The notes beneath the pieces are model-generated. The model saw only the letters and a list, made by a program, of their open reading frames with translations, was not told the DNA's origin and made no database searches. From contig JAIXOM010000041.1 in the NCBI GenBank assembly GCA_027486755.1, forward strand, positions 1 to 64,000: 64,000 bases of DNA, written 5' to 3'. A program made the position numbers and the translations under genes. The stretch comes from Comamonadaceae bacterium. Lineage in GTDB: Bacteria > Pseudomonadota > Gammaproteobacteria > Burkholderiales > Burkholderiaceae_C. The stretch's first letter is position 1. Every line of letters begins with the position of its first letter. Of this stretch, positions 37,295 to 45,544 are shown piece after piece.

Positions 37295-38654
37295 GTGGCG
37301 CGTCCTGGGCCGCCATGCGGCCACCGTGCTGGTCGGCCAGCTGGCCATCATGGCTTTTGGCGTGGCCGACACCATCATTGCAGGGCGGCACAGCGTCGAG
37401 GCCCTGGCCGCGCTATCGGTCGGCTCGGCCATTTTCATCAGCGTCTACGTGGCCCTCATCGGCATCGTGCAGGCCCTGCTGCCGATCTGGGCAGAAATGC
37501 GTGGCGCACGCAGCAATCTGGCCTTGGGGGTGTCGGTTCGGCAGAGCCTGTACCTTTGCGCTGCGGTGGGTGTGATAGGGATCGCCGTCTTGCTGCTGCC
37601 TGGAGCCCTGCTGGAGTGGGCCCAGGTCCCCGAATCCATGCTTGCTGAAGTTGAAGAGTACTTGGCGGTATTGGCCATTGCCTTCATCCCCACCTTGCTG
37701 TTTCGGGTCTACAGCACACTCAACCAGGCCTTGGGCAAGCCACTGCTGGTGACCTGGCTACAGATCGGCGCCCTGGCGGTCAAGATTCCGCTGTCGATCT
37801 GGCTGGTGGGCGGTGGTGCCGGCATGCCGGCCCTGGGCGCGCCCGGTTGTGCCTGGGCCACTTTGGTGGTGAGCTATCTGCAACTGGCACTCGCGCTGCA
37901 CCTGCTGCGCAGCCAGGACATCTACCGGCCCTACCGGCTGTGGGCACCGATGGAGCGGCCAGACTGGGCACAGCTGCGTCAATTTCTGCGGCTGGGGCTG
38001 CCGGGCGGGCTGTCCTACCTGGTGGAGGTGACCTCCTTTACCCTGATGGCGGTGTTCATCGCCCGCCTGGGTGCGGTGGCCGCCGGCAGCCACCAGATTG
38101 CCTCGAGCATGACCGCGGTGCTCTACATGGTGCCACTGTCGCTGGCCCTGGCCACCAGCGCGCGGGTGTCCTATTGGATAGGCCGCGGCGATCCCATGCA
38201 GGCACGGCGACTGGTTTTCATGGGCCTGGGGCTGGGCCTGGCCTGCGTGCTGTGTACCAGCAGCCTGGTGGCCTGGCTGCACCAGGAAATCGCCAGCCTG
38301 TATTCACCCAATCCCGAGGTGGTGCGCCAAGCAGCCGTCTTGCTGCTGTGGGTCACGCTCTACCATCTGGCCGACGCCACGCAGGCCATGTGCATCTTTC
38401 TGCTGCGCTGCTACCGGGTCACCTTGCGGCCGCTGCTGATCTACGGCGTCATGCTGTGGGGAGTGGGCCTGAGCGGGGGCTACTGGCTGGCCTATGTGGG
38501 CGGGCAGATCGGTCCCTGGCAGGTCTCGGCCCAGGACTCGCCCCTGAGCTTCTGGATTGCAGCTACCGCCGCACTGGCGGTGGTGGCGCTGAGCTTTCTA
38601 TGGCTGCTGCAACGAGCCGTCGAGCGCAGCCGGCACGACAATCCGGCGCCCTGA
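37287..38654 (+). CDS. MATE-family multidrug/sodium efflux transporter
   Basis: Cation-coupled drug exporter of the NorM type. The 455-residue product has twelve predicted membrane helices in two related halves; typical segments are LVGQLAIMAFGVADTIIAGR near the start and GLPGGLSYLVEVTSFTLMAVF at the beginning of the second half. The GTG start lies inside the end of the preceding membrane-protein gene. Its stop is followed after one base by the convergent phoR stop. Confidence 0.9.
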   Translation: MSEWRVLGRHAATVLVGQLAIMAFGVADTIIAGRHSVEALAALSVGSAIFISVYVALIGIVQALLPIWAEMRGARSNLALGVSVRQSLYLCAAVGVIGIAVLLLPGALLEWAQVPESMLAEVEEYLAVLAIAFIPTLLFRVYSTLNQALGKPLLVTWLQIGALAVKIPLSIWLVGGGAGMPALGAPGCAWATLVVSYLQLALALHLLRSQDIYRPYRLWAPMERPDWAQLRQFLRLGLPGGLSYLVEVTSFTLMAVFIARLGAVAAGSHQIASSMTAVLYMVPLSLALATSARVSYWIGRGDPMQARRLVFMGLGLGLACVLCTSSLVAWLHQEIASLYSPNPEVVRQAAVLLLWVTLYHLADATQAMCIFLLRCYRVTLRPLLIYGVMLWGVGLSGGYWLAYVGGQIGPWQVSAQDSPLSFWIAATAALAVVALSFLWLLQRAVERSRHDNPAP

Positions 38655-38655
38655 C

Positions 38656-40053
38656 TCAGGACGTCATCATGGCCGGCGCCTCGGCCGGCTGGCTCGAAAC
38701 CGGCAGAACGTTCAGCGGCCTGACCCGGGCCGCGGGCAGCACAACGGCAAAACGCGATCCCTGGCCAATGACGCTGTCGATTTTCAAGCTGGCGCCGTGC
38801 CGCTGCAATACATGCTTGACGATGGCCAGGCCCAAACCGGTGCCGCCGCTGTCGCGCGAGCGGCTGCGGTCGACCCGGTAAAAGCGCTCGGTCAGGCGCG
38901 GCAAATGCTCAGCGGCGATGCCTGGACCGCTGTCTTGCACCGCAAATTCGCCACCGCCGTCAGGCAGCAGCCGCCAAGTCACCTGGATCTGACCGGCTGC
39001 AGGTGTATAGCGCACCGCATTGCTGACCAAGTTGGAAAAAGCACTTTGCAACTCGGAGGCGACGCCGATCAGGTCGGCCGCGCCCTGCAAGTCAAACTCG
39101 AACCGGTGCTGGGCACGCCCCATTTGGGAAGACAAGGCCGACGCGTCGAGCTCGCACTGGGTCATCAGCGCCTGCACGGGGAAAGACTCGCTCAGCCCAG
39201 GCAGGGGACTGCCCTCCAAGCGCGACAGGGTGAGCAGATCGCTGACCAGGGCTTGCATGCGCTGCGACTGTGTGGCCATCAGGTCCAGATAGCGGCGCAC
39301 CTCTTGAGGCGGTAGATCCAGGGTCTGCAGGGTCTCGACAAACCCTGCAAGTACCGTCAAAGGTGTGCGCATCTCATGAGAGACATTGGCCACAAAATCG
39401 CGCCTCATCGCCTCGGCCTGCTCGATCAGGGTGACATCGCGCGACAGCAGCAAACGCCGCCCTTGGCCATAGGGATGCAATTGCAAAGACAACCTGACCG
39501 GCCTGCTGGGCGTGCTGGCGCGTCCGGCCACCAGCACATCGGCGTTGAAATCACCGGCAGCCGCATAGGCGCCGAAAGCGGAATCGCGGATGAGATTGGC
39601 CACGTACTGCCGCAGATCACGCGTCACGTCGAGCCCCAGGTGCTGCGCTGCCGTCTGGTTACACCATTCAATCCGGCCCTCCGGATCCAGCAAGACCACG
39701 CCATTGGGAGAAGCCTGTATCGCTGCGAGCATGTCTTGCAGGCGTTGCTGGCTTTCCTGGCGGGCGCGGCTCTGGGCCTTGACCAAACGCAAGGTTCGAT
39801 CGACCACCTCGTCCACCCAACTCCCCTGCGGCGGCTGGATGGCGCTCAAGTCAGCGTCTGAGAACTTGGGCCCGCCGATCTGCAATTGGCGCAACCAAGC
39901 CAGCAAACGCCGCCGCCGCCAGGCATCATGCAAGCCGACGGCCAGCGCCGCTGAAAAAACGCCAACCAGCGCGCCTGGCCAGGCTGCCGCGCCAGCACCA
40001 AGCAACCCGCCAGCGATCATGGACAAAACCAGAGCTGGCAGGCCTGCCGTCAC
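38656..40053 (-). CDS. phoR: Phosphate regulon sensor histidine kinase PhoR
   Basis: Membrane kinase that phosphorylates PhoB under phosphate limitation. The 465-residue product has two short N-terminal hydrophobic segments (ALVLSMIAGGLLGAGAAAW, ALVGVFSAALAVGL), a PAS domain (MLAAIQASPNGVVLLDPEGRIEWCN), the dimerisation His in FVANVSHEMRTPLTVL, and ATPase boxes LVSNAVRYTP (N), VQDSGPGIAAEHL (G1) and GGTGLGLAIVKHV (G2). The start overlaps the phoB stop (ATGA). Last gene of the pst-pho run. Confidence 0.96.
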   Translation of the reverse strand: MTAGLPALVLSMIAGGLLGAGAAAWPGALVGVFSAALAVGLHDAWRRRRLLAWLRQLQIGGPKFSDADLSAIQPPQGSWVDEVVDRTLRLVKAQSRARQESQQRLQDMLAAIQASPNGVVLLDPEGRIEWCNQTAAQHLGLDVTRDLRQYVANLIRDSAFGAYAAAGDFNADVLVAGRASTPSRPVRLSLQLHPYGQGRRLLLSRDVTLIEQAEAMRRDFVANVSHEMRTPLTVLAGFVETLQTLDLPPQEVRRYLDLMATQSQRMQALVSDLLTLSRLEGSPLPGLSESFPVQALMTQCELDASALSSQMGRAQHRFEFDLQGAADLIGVASELQSAFSNLVSNAVRYTPAAGQIQVTWRLLPDGGGEFAVQDSGPGIAAEHLPRLTERFYRVDRSRSRDSGGTGLGLAIVKHVLQRHGASLKIDSVIGQGSRFAVVLPAARVRPLNVLPVSSQPAEAPAMMTS

Positions 40054-40757
40054 ACCCTGGGTTCCTGCAAGGCACTGCTGCTCAAACGATAGCCTGCGCC
40101 CCGCACGGTCTCGACCATGGCGCCAGCCTCACCCAGGGTCTCGCGCAAGCGCTTGATATGAACATCGACTGTTCTTTCCTCGATGAAGACGTGATCGCCC
40201 CAGATCTTGTCCAGCAGCATGGCCCGGCTGTGCACCCGCTCGGCGTTTTTCATCAGGTAATGCAAGAGCTTGAACTCAGTCGGCCCGGCTTTGAGTTCCC
40301 TGCCACGAAAGGTGACGCGGTAGGTCGACGCATCGAGTGCCAGTTCACCGACCTGCACCGAATCCCCCATCACCTCCGGTGCCCGCCGACGCAGCACCGC
40401 GCGGATTCGAGCGAGCATCTCCTGGGTAGAAAAGGGCTTGGTGATGTAATCATCAGCGCCAGCGTCGAGCCCCTGCACCTTGTCGCCCTCTTCGCTGCGG
40501 GCGGTGATCATGATGATGGGAATGCTCTTGGTACGGGCCTGCTGCCGCCACTGACGTGCCAGCGCTGTACCGCTCTCGCCAGGCAGCATCCAGTCTAGCA
40601 AGATGAGGTCGGGCAAAACCGCCTCCACTTCCCGCCGGGCCGCCGCACCGTCAAACACCACCGTGGGCGCAAAGCCGTTGTGCCTGAGATTGACCGCAAT
40701 CAACTCGGCAATGGAAGACTCATCTTCGACCACCAGCACCCGGGGCAGCTTTCTCAT
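40050..40757 (-). CDS. phoB: Phosphate regulon response regulator PhoB
   Basis: Transcription factor that binds tandem 11-bp Pho-box repeats. The 235-residue product has a receiver domain (VLVVEDESSIAELI, phospho-acceptor Asp in LILLDWMLPG, Lys in YITKPFS) and an OmpR-type winged-helix DNA-binding domain (LDKIWGDHVFIEERTVDVHIKRLRETL). Starts inside the phoU stop (ATGA overlap) and ends in the phoR start. Confidence 0.97.
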   Translation of the reverse strand: MRKLPRVLVVEDESSIAELIAVNLRHNGFAPTVVFDGAAARREVEAVLPDLILLDWMLPGESGTALARQWRQQARTKSIPIIMITARSEEGDKVQGLDAGADDYITKPFSTQEMLARIRAVLRRRAPEVMGDSVQVGELALDASTYRVTFRGRELKAGPTEFKLLHYLMKNAERVHSRAMLLDKIWGDHVFIEERTVDVHIKRLRETLGEAGAMVETVRGAGYRLSSSALQEPRV

Positions 40758-41455
40758 CGGACGACAGACTCCACCTTGTCCATGGGACGGTGACGCACAT
40801 CTTCGCCCTTGACGATGAAGATGATCTGCTCGGCAATATTCTTTGCATGGTCGCCGACCCGCTCGACTGCCTTGGCCAGGAAGAGCAGATCCAGGCTGGG
40901 GGAAATCGTGCGAGGGTCGCCCATCATGTAGGTGATGAGCTTGCGCAGGAATCCGTTGTACTCGTCGTCGAGCGCGTTGTCCTCTCTCATGATGTCCAGC
41001 GCCACATCGGTGTCGAGCCGCGCAAAAGCATCCAGTGATTTGCGCAGCTGAGCAGCGGCCAGATCAGAGGCTACCCGCAATTCCTTGCTGGGCAGACTGC
41101 GCGGCGAGCCGCTTTCAATGATGGACAGCACCATGCGCGCCATCTTGGCGACTTCGTCGCCGGCACGCTCAAGGTCGCGGGTGGTGCTGGAGATGGCCAT
41201 CAGAAAGCGCAGGTCACGCGCAGTGGGCTGGCGTCGGCCTATGGTGGTGATGATCTCGTGGTCGATGTCGACCTCCATCCGGTTCAGTCGCGCCTCGTTG
41301 TCGATCACCTGCCGGGCAGACTCCGGACTCAGATGAATCAGGGCGTAAACCGCCTGATGCAACTGCGACTCGACCAACCCACCCATTTCCAGCACATGGG
41401 TGGAGATGGAATTGAGCTCGGCATCAAACTGACTGGAAATATGTTTATCACCCAT
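40754..41455 (-). CDS. phoU: Phosphate-specific transport regulator PhoU
   Basis: Negative modulator that links the Pst transporter state to PhoR. The 233-residue product is all helical with two PhoU repeats, each with an E/D-rich metal motif (RDLRFLMAISSTTRDLERAGDE; LDLLFLAKAVERVGDHAKNIAE). The start MGDKHISSQFD is preceded by the strong CAGGAGGTCACC site; the track start six codons earlier is not used. Between pstB and phoB. Confidence 0.97.
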   Translation of the reverse strand: MGDKHISSQFDAELNSISTHVLEMGGLVESQLHQAVYALIHLSPESARQVIDNEARLNRMEVDIDHEIITTIGRRQPTARDLRFLMAISSTTRDLERAGDEVAKMARMVLSIIESGSPRSLPSKELRVASDLAAAQLRKSLDAFARLDTDVALDIMREDNALDDEYNGFLRKLITYMMGDPRTISPSLDLLFLAKAVERVGDHAKNIAEQIIFIVKGEDVRHRPMDKVESVVR

Positions 41456-41482
41456 GGTGACCTCCTGAATCAATATCGGCGA

Positions 41483-42283
41483 TCAGCCAAAACGGCCGGT
41501 GATGTAGTCTTCTGTCTCGGTGCGCTTAGGCTTGAAGAAAATTTGCTGCGTTTGACCAAATTCAACCAATTCACCCAGGTACATATAAGCGGTGTAATCG
41601 CTGCAACGCGCCGCCTGCTGCATATTGTGGGTCACGATGGCGATGGTGTAGTCCTTCTTGAGTTCATGCACCAACTCCTCGACCTTGCCGGTGGAAATCG
41701 GGTCGAGCGCCGAAGTGGGCTCATCGAGCAGCAGTACCGAAGGCTTGACCGCCACGCTGCGGGCGATGCACAGGCGCTGCTGCTGACCACCCGACAGGCT
41801 CATGCCGTTTTGTCCGAGCTTGTCCTTGACCTCGTTCCACAGCGCAGCCTTGCTCAAGGCCCATTCCACCCGGTCGTCCATATCGCTCTTGTTCAGGTTC
41901 TCATAGAGCTTGACGCCGAAGGCGATATTGTCATAGATGGTCATTGGAAAGGGCGTAGGCTTTTGGAACACCATGCCGATGCGCGCGCGCAGCAGGTTCA
42001 GGTCCTGCTTGGAATCAAGGATGTTCTGACCATAAAAGAGAATCTCACCCTCAGCGCGCTGACCCGGGTAAAGGCTGTACATCCTGTTGAGCGTGCGCAG
42101 CAAGGTGGACTTGCCGCAGCCCGAGGGGCCAATAAAGGCGGTCACCTTGTTCTCGGCCACGTCCATGCTGACGTTCTTCAAGCCCTGAAATTTGCCATAA
42201 AAGAAGTTGAGGTTTCGCACCTCAAGGGCACTGCGAGTGTTGGCGGCCTCGGCAGCAGCAATGGCGACGGCGGTTTCATTCAT
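41483..42283 (-). CDS. pstB: Phosphate ABC transporter ATP-binding protein PstB
   Basis: Energises high-affinity phosphate uptake. The 266-residue product has Walker [20 protein letters not shown]-loop, signature [16 protein letters not shown], and Walker [15 protein letters not shown] use the ATG at 42283 (MNETAVAIA), which has GGAG 10 nt upstream; the track start is a TTG four codons earlier. Between pstA and phoU. Confidence 0.97.
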   Translation of the reverse strand: MNETAVAIAAAEAANTRSALEVRNLNFFYGKFQGLKNVSMDVAENKVTAFIGPSGCGKSTLLRTLNRMYSLYPGQRAEGEILFYGQNILDSKQDLNLLRARIGMVFQKPTPFPMTIYDNIAFGVKLYENLNKSDMDDRVEWALSKAALWNEVKDKLGQNGMSLSGGQQQRLCIARSVAVKPSVLLLDEPTSALDPISTGKVEELVHELKKDYTIAIVTHNMQQAARCSDYTAYMYLGELVEFGQTQQIFFKPKRTETEDYITGRFG

Positions 42284-42310
42284 GAAGGACTCCAAAATTT
42301 CTTGATGGGC

Positions 42311-43168
42311 TCAGCCTGTGGCCTTTTCGCGGAAGAAGACCCGCGCAAGGATGTTGAGCAAGAGCACGGTCAGGGTGATAACCAGGGCACCTGCCCAAGC
42401 CAGACGGATCCAGTTCTCGTAGGGACTCATGGCAAACTGGAAGATCACCACCGGCAAATTGGCCATGGGCTTGCCCATGTCAGTGCTGAAAAACTGGTTG
42501 TTCAGGGCAGTGAACAAAAGCGGTGCAGTCTCGCCGGAGATACGGGCCACGGCCAACAGCAAGCCGGTGATCACCCCGCTTCGAGCAGCGCGCAAGGTCA
42601 CCATGGTGGTGACCTTCCAGCGCGGCGCCCCCAGAGCAAAAGCGGCCTCACGCAAGCTGCCGGGCACCAGGCGCATCATGTTCTCGGTGGTGCGCATGAC
42701 CACAGGGATGGCAATCAGTGACAGGGCCATTGAGCCCGCATAGCCTGAGAAATTGCCGATGGTCGCCACCGCAATCGCATACACAAACAGGCCCAGAACG
42801 ATGGAGGGCGCCGAGAGCATGATGTCGGTAATGAAGCGGGTGAACTCAGCAGTTTTGCTGGTGTCACCGTATTCGGTTAGATAGATGCCAGCCAGAATGC
42901 CGACGGGCGTAGACACCAGCACCGCCAAACCGACGATCATCAGGCTGCCCACCATGGCGTTGCGCAGGCCGCCGCCTTCGGAGCCGGGAGCGGGCGTATC
43001 GTTGACAAAAATCGCCCAGTCCAGCGCCGCCAGGCCATTGCCGAACAAAACGATCAATATCCACAGCAGGGCCGCCAGACCCAGAACCATAGCCAGCATC
43101 GACAAGAACAAGCCGATCTGATTGGTCCGCTTGCGGCTGGCGTAAAGAGCAGAAGAATTCGATGACAT
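42311..43168 (-). CDS. pstA: Phosphate ABC transporter permease PstA
   Basis: Second membrane permease of the Pst system. The 285-residue product has six hydrophobic segments and the ABC permease loop EAAFALGAPRWKVTTMVTLRAA that contacts PstB, and APSIVLGLFVYAIAV typical of PstA. Between pstC and pstB. Confidence 0.96.
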   Translation of the reverse strand: MSSNSSALYASRKRTNQIGLFLSMLAMVLGLAALLWILIVLFGNGLAALDWAIFVNDTPAPGSEGGGLRNAMVGSLMIVGLAVLVSTPVGILAGIYLTEYGDTSKTAEFTRFITDIMLSAPSIVLGLFVYAIAVATIGNFSGYAGSMALSLIAIPVVMRTTENMMRLVPGSLREAAFALGAPRWKVTTMVTLRAARSGVITGLLLAVARISGETAPLLFTALNNQFFSTDMGKPMANLPVVIFQFAMSPYENWIRLAWAGALVITLTVLLLNILARVFFREKATG

Positions 43169-43193
43169 CAGGACTTCCTCGTTTTCAGCGGGC

Positions 43194-44177
43194 TTAGCCG
43201 CCCTTGGAGCGCTCGGCCCGGATGATCATCCACTTGGCCAGGGCCAACACGACGAAGGTAATGATGAACAACAAGAAGCCCAGCGCAAACAGGGTGTTGA
43301 AGTGCAAACCCTCGGCCTCGCCGAATTCGTTGGCCAAGACCGAAGCAATCGATGTTCCAGGAGAAAACAGCGAGGTCGGCATGCGGTTGGCATTACCGAT
43401 CACGAAGGTGACCGCCATCGTCTCCCCCAGCGCCCGCCCCATGCCCAACATGACGCCGCCAATCACACCCTTCTGGGTGTAGGGCAGCACCACCTTGCGC
43501 ACCACCTCCCAGGTGGTACAGCCCAAACCATAGGCGGACTCGCGCAGGATGGGCGGCGTGATTTCAAAAACATCGCGCATGACTGCGGCAATGAAAGGCA
43601 GCACCATGAAGGCCAAGATGATGCCGGCGGCCATGATGCCCAGGCCATTGACCGCGCCGCCGAAAAGCCAGCCGACCAAAGGCATTCCGCCCAGAACCGA
43701 CTGAAGCGGCGCCTGCATGTAAGTTGCGAAGACAGGGGCAAAAACAAACAGACCAAACATGCCATAAATGATGGACGGCACTGCCGCCAGCAACTCAATG
43801 GCCACGCCCAAGGGCCGGCGCAGCCACAGCGGGCAGGTTTCGGTGAGAAAAAGGGCGATGCCAAAGGCCAGCGGCACCGCAATCAGCATGGCTAAACCAG
43901 CACTGATGACCGTACCCACAATGGCAATAGCCGCACCAAACTCGCCCTTGACGATGTCCCACTCCACGTACCACAGGAAGTGGGCGCCAAACTTGGCAAA
44001 GCTCGGCCAAGCGTTGATAAATAAGGAAACGATGATGCCTGCCAGAGCCAGCAGCACCAACAAGGAGAAGGCCTGGGTCAAGCGGTGAAAAATCTGGTCC
44101 TGACGCTCTTGCCGGCGCGCAATGGCAATCATGCTGGCGCTGGGTGATTGCCCTGATGCGGCGGTGTTGGAGTTCAT
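43194..44177 (-). CDS. pstC: Phosphate ABC transporter permease PstC
   Basis: First membrane permease of the Pst system. The 327-residue product has six main hydrophobic segments, the PstC signature AVPSIIYGMFGLFVFAP, and the coupling loop ESAYGLGCTTWEVVRKVVLP. Several in-frame starts exist; I chose the ATG at 44177 because AGGTTGCCACC precedes it. It follows pstS after a 115-nt gap with two hairpins. Confidence 0.95.
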   Translation of the reverse strand: MNSNTAASGQSPSASMIAIARRQERQDQIFHRLTQAFSLLVLLALAGIIVSLFINAWPSFAKFGAHFLWYVEWDIVKGEFGAAIAIVGTVISAGLAMLIAVPLAFGIALFLTETCPLWLRRPLGVAIELLAAVPSIIYGMFGLFVFAPVFATYMQAPLQSVLGGMPLVGWLFGGAVNGLGIMAAGIILAFMVLPFIAAVMRDVFEITPPILRESAYGLGCTTWEVVRKVVLPYTQKGVIGGVMLGMGRALGETMAVTFVIGNANRMPTSLFSPGTSIASVLANEFGEAEGLHFNTLFALGFLLFIITFVVLALAKWMIIRAERSKGG

Positions 44178-44230
44178 GGTGGCAACCTGCATATGCAATA
44201 CCCGCTATCGTAGTTGCTTTTAAAACACAA

Positions 44231-44264
44231 AGACCAGCGATCAGCTTGGGGTGACCGCTGGTCT
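44231..44264 (-). terminator. Hairpin between pstS and pstC, partial terminator or mRNA stabiliser
   Basis: In the transcript a perfect 9-bp stem AGACCAGCG/CGCTGGTCT with a 16-nt loop is followed by a weak U stretch (TTGTGTTTT). A second GCCCGG/CCGGGC hairpin (44266-44285) lies just before it, next to the pstS stop. Such structures commonly raise PstS level above PstCAB. Confidence 0.65.
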
Positions 44265-44292
44265 GGCCCGGCCTCAAGACCGGGCGATCCTG

Positions 44293-45327
44293 TTACTTGG
44301 TGTTGATCTGCGACCAGACACGCTGGCGGATCTGTGCCGTCAAAGCATCGGGCAGCGGAACGTAGTCCAGCTCGGCGGCCATTTCCTTACCGTTCCTGAA
44401 GGCCCAATCAAAGAACTTGAGCACCTCGGCCGATTCGGCCTTGTTGCCTGGCTGCTTGTACATCAGGATGAAGGAGGCGGTCGTCACCGGATAGGACTTG
44501 GCACCCGGCTGATTGACGATGGACAAGCCCATGCCCGGCACGCTGAACCAATCAGCGCCAGCGGCGGCCGCAGCAAAGGTATCGTCGTCAGGCATCACAA
44601 ACTGGCCATCACGGTTTTGCAGAGCCATCGCCGGGATCTTGTTGCGCTTGGCATAGGCGAACTCCACATAGCCCAAGGCGCCCTTGGTGCGGCTGACGTT
44701 GGCCGCCACGCCCTCATTGCCCTTGCCACCGACAGAGGTAGGCGCCGGCCATTTGACGGCTGCGCCTTTGCCCACGGTGTCGGCCCAGTCTTTGCTGACC
44801 ACCGACAGATAGTCGGTCCAGTTAAAGGTGGTACCCGAACCATCGGCGCGGTGCACCACCGTGATGGCCATGTCAGGCAGCTTCTTGCCTGGGTTGAGGG
44901 CCGCCAGCTTGGGGTCGTTCCACTTGGCGATCTTGCCCATGAACATCTCAGCCAGCACCGGACCGGTCACCCGCAGGTCACCGTTGGCAAAGCCGTCGAG
45001 GTTGAACACCGGCACCGTACCGCCGATGATGGCCGGGAACTGAACCATGGCGTCTTTGTCCAACTCAGCACCCGACAAGGGCGCGTCTGTAGCCCCGAAG
45101 GCCACTGTTTTGGCGCGGATCTGGCGGATGCCACCGGAGGAGCCGATGGACTGGTAATTCAAACCCACGCCGGTCTGCTTTTTGTAGGCCTCGGCCCACT
45201 TGGCGTAGATCGGAAAGGGGAAGGTGGCGCCGGCGCCGGTGATGTCAGACGCCAGGACCGAAGCGGTGGCCATAGAGCCGACTGCAGCCAGAACGAGCGT
45301 CTTAAGAAAACCACGTTTAGAACTCAT
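44293..45327 (-). CDS. pstS: Phosphate ABC transporter substrate-binding protein PstS
   Basis: Periplasmic phosphate receptor for PstCAB. The 344-residue product starts MSSKRGFLKTLVLAAVGSMATASVLA, an export signal, then ITGAGATFPFPIYAKWAEAY and the phosphate-contact segments IGSSGGIRQI and HRADGSGTTFNWTDYLS. First gene of the operon, with a PhoB box and -10 element upstream. Confidence 0.97.
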   Translation of the reverse strand: MSSKRGFLKTLVLAAVGSMATASVLASDITGAGATFPFPIYAKWAEAYKKQTGVGLNYQSIGSSGGIRQIRAKTVAFGATDAPLSGAELDKDAMVQFPAIIGGTVPVFNLDGFANGDLRVTGPVLAEMFMGKIAKWNDPKLAALNPGKKLPDMAITVVHRADGSGTTFNWTDYLSVVSKDWADTVGKGAAVKWPAPTSVGGKGNEGVAANVSRTKGALGYVEFAYAKRNKIPAMALQNRDGQFVMPDDDTFAAAAAGADWFSVPGMGLSIVNQPGAKSYPVTTASFILMYKQPGNKAESAEVLKFFDWAFRNGKEMAAELDYVPLPDALTAQIRQRVWSQINTK

Positions 45328-45368
45328 GTCAAATCCTTAAAGGTAGGGGCAGGAAAGCTGATTGAACG

Positions 45369-45402
45369 AATTTAGGCGGGTTATGTGACAAGCTTGTGAC
45401 AA
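45369..45402 (-). promoter_or_regulatory. PhoB box and -10 of pstS
   Basis: On the minus strand TTGTCAC-AAGC-TTGTCAC forms two direct repeats with exact 11-bp phase (45402-45385). After 10 nt comes TAAATT (45374-45369) as the -10. This is the standard arrangement in which PhoB replaces the -35 contact. Confidence 0.85.
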
Positions 45403-45455
45403 AAATGCTCCGAAGCCGTACCAGTCGACCGGTCGACCAGGGTCGGTGCCAGCCG

Positions 45456-45499
45456 ATGTCATTCTTACGTCATATACACGTCATATGATCGTCACCCAT
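45456..45499 (+). promoter_or_regulatory. Four 11-bp PhoB-type repeats and -10 in front of ppx
   Basis: On the plus strand GTCA occurs at 45458, 45469, 45480 and 45491, always 11 bp apart; units read ATGTCATTCTT, ACGTCATATAC, ACGTCATATGA, TCGTCACCCAT. TATGAT at 45484-45489 lies 10 nt after the second unit's GTCAT, the same spacing as at pstS, and is a plausible -10. Confidence 0.65.
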
Positions 45500-45544
45500 C
45501 AGTTGCATCAAAAACCCACCCGCCTCCTCGACTCAAGCCTCCCC

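Noticed and set aside
41258-42721. 487-codon plus-strand ORF over phoU/pstB/pstA
   Set aside because: Antisense of well-supported genes and without family features.
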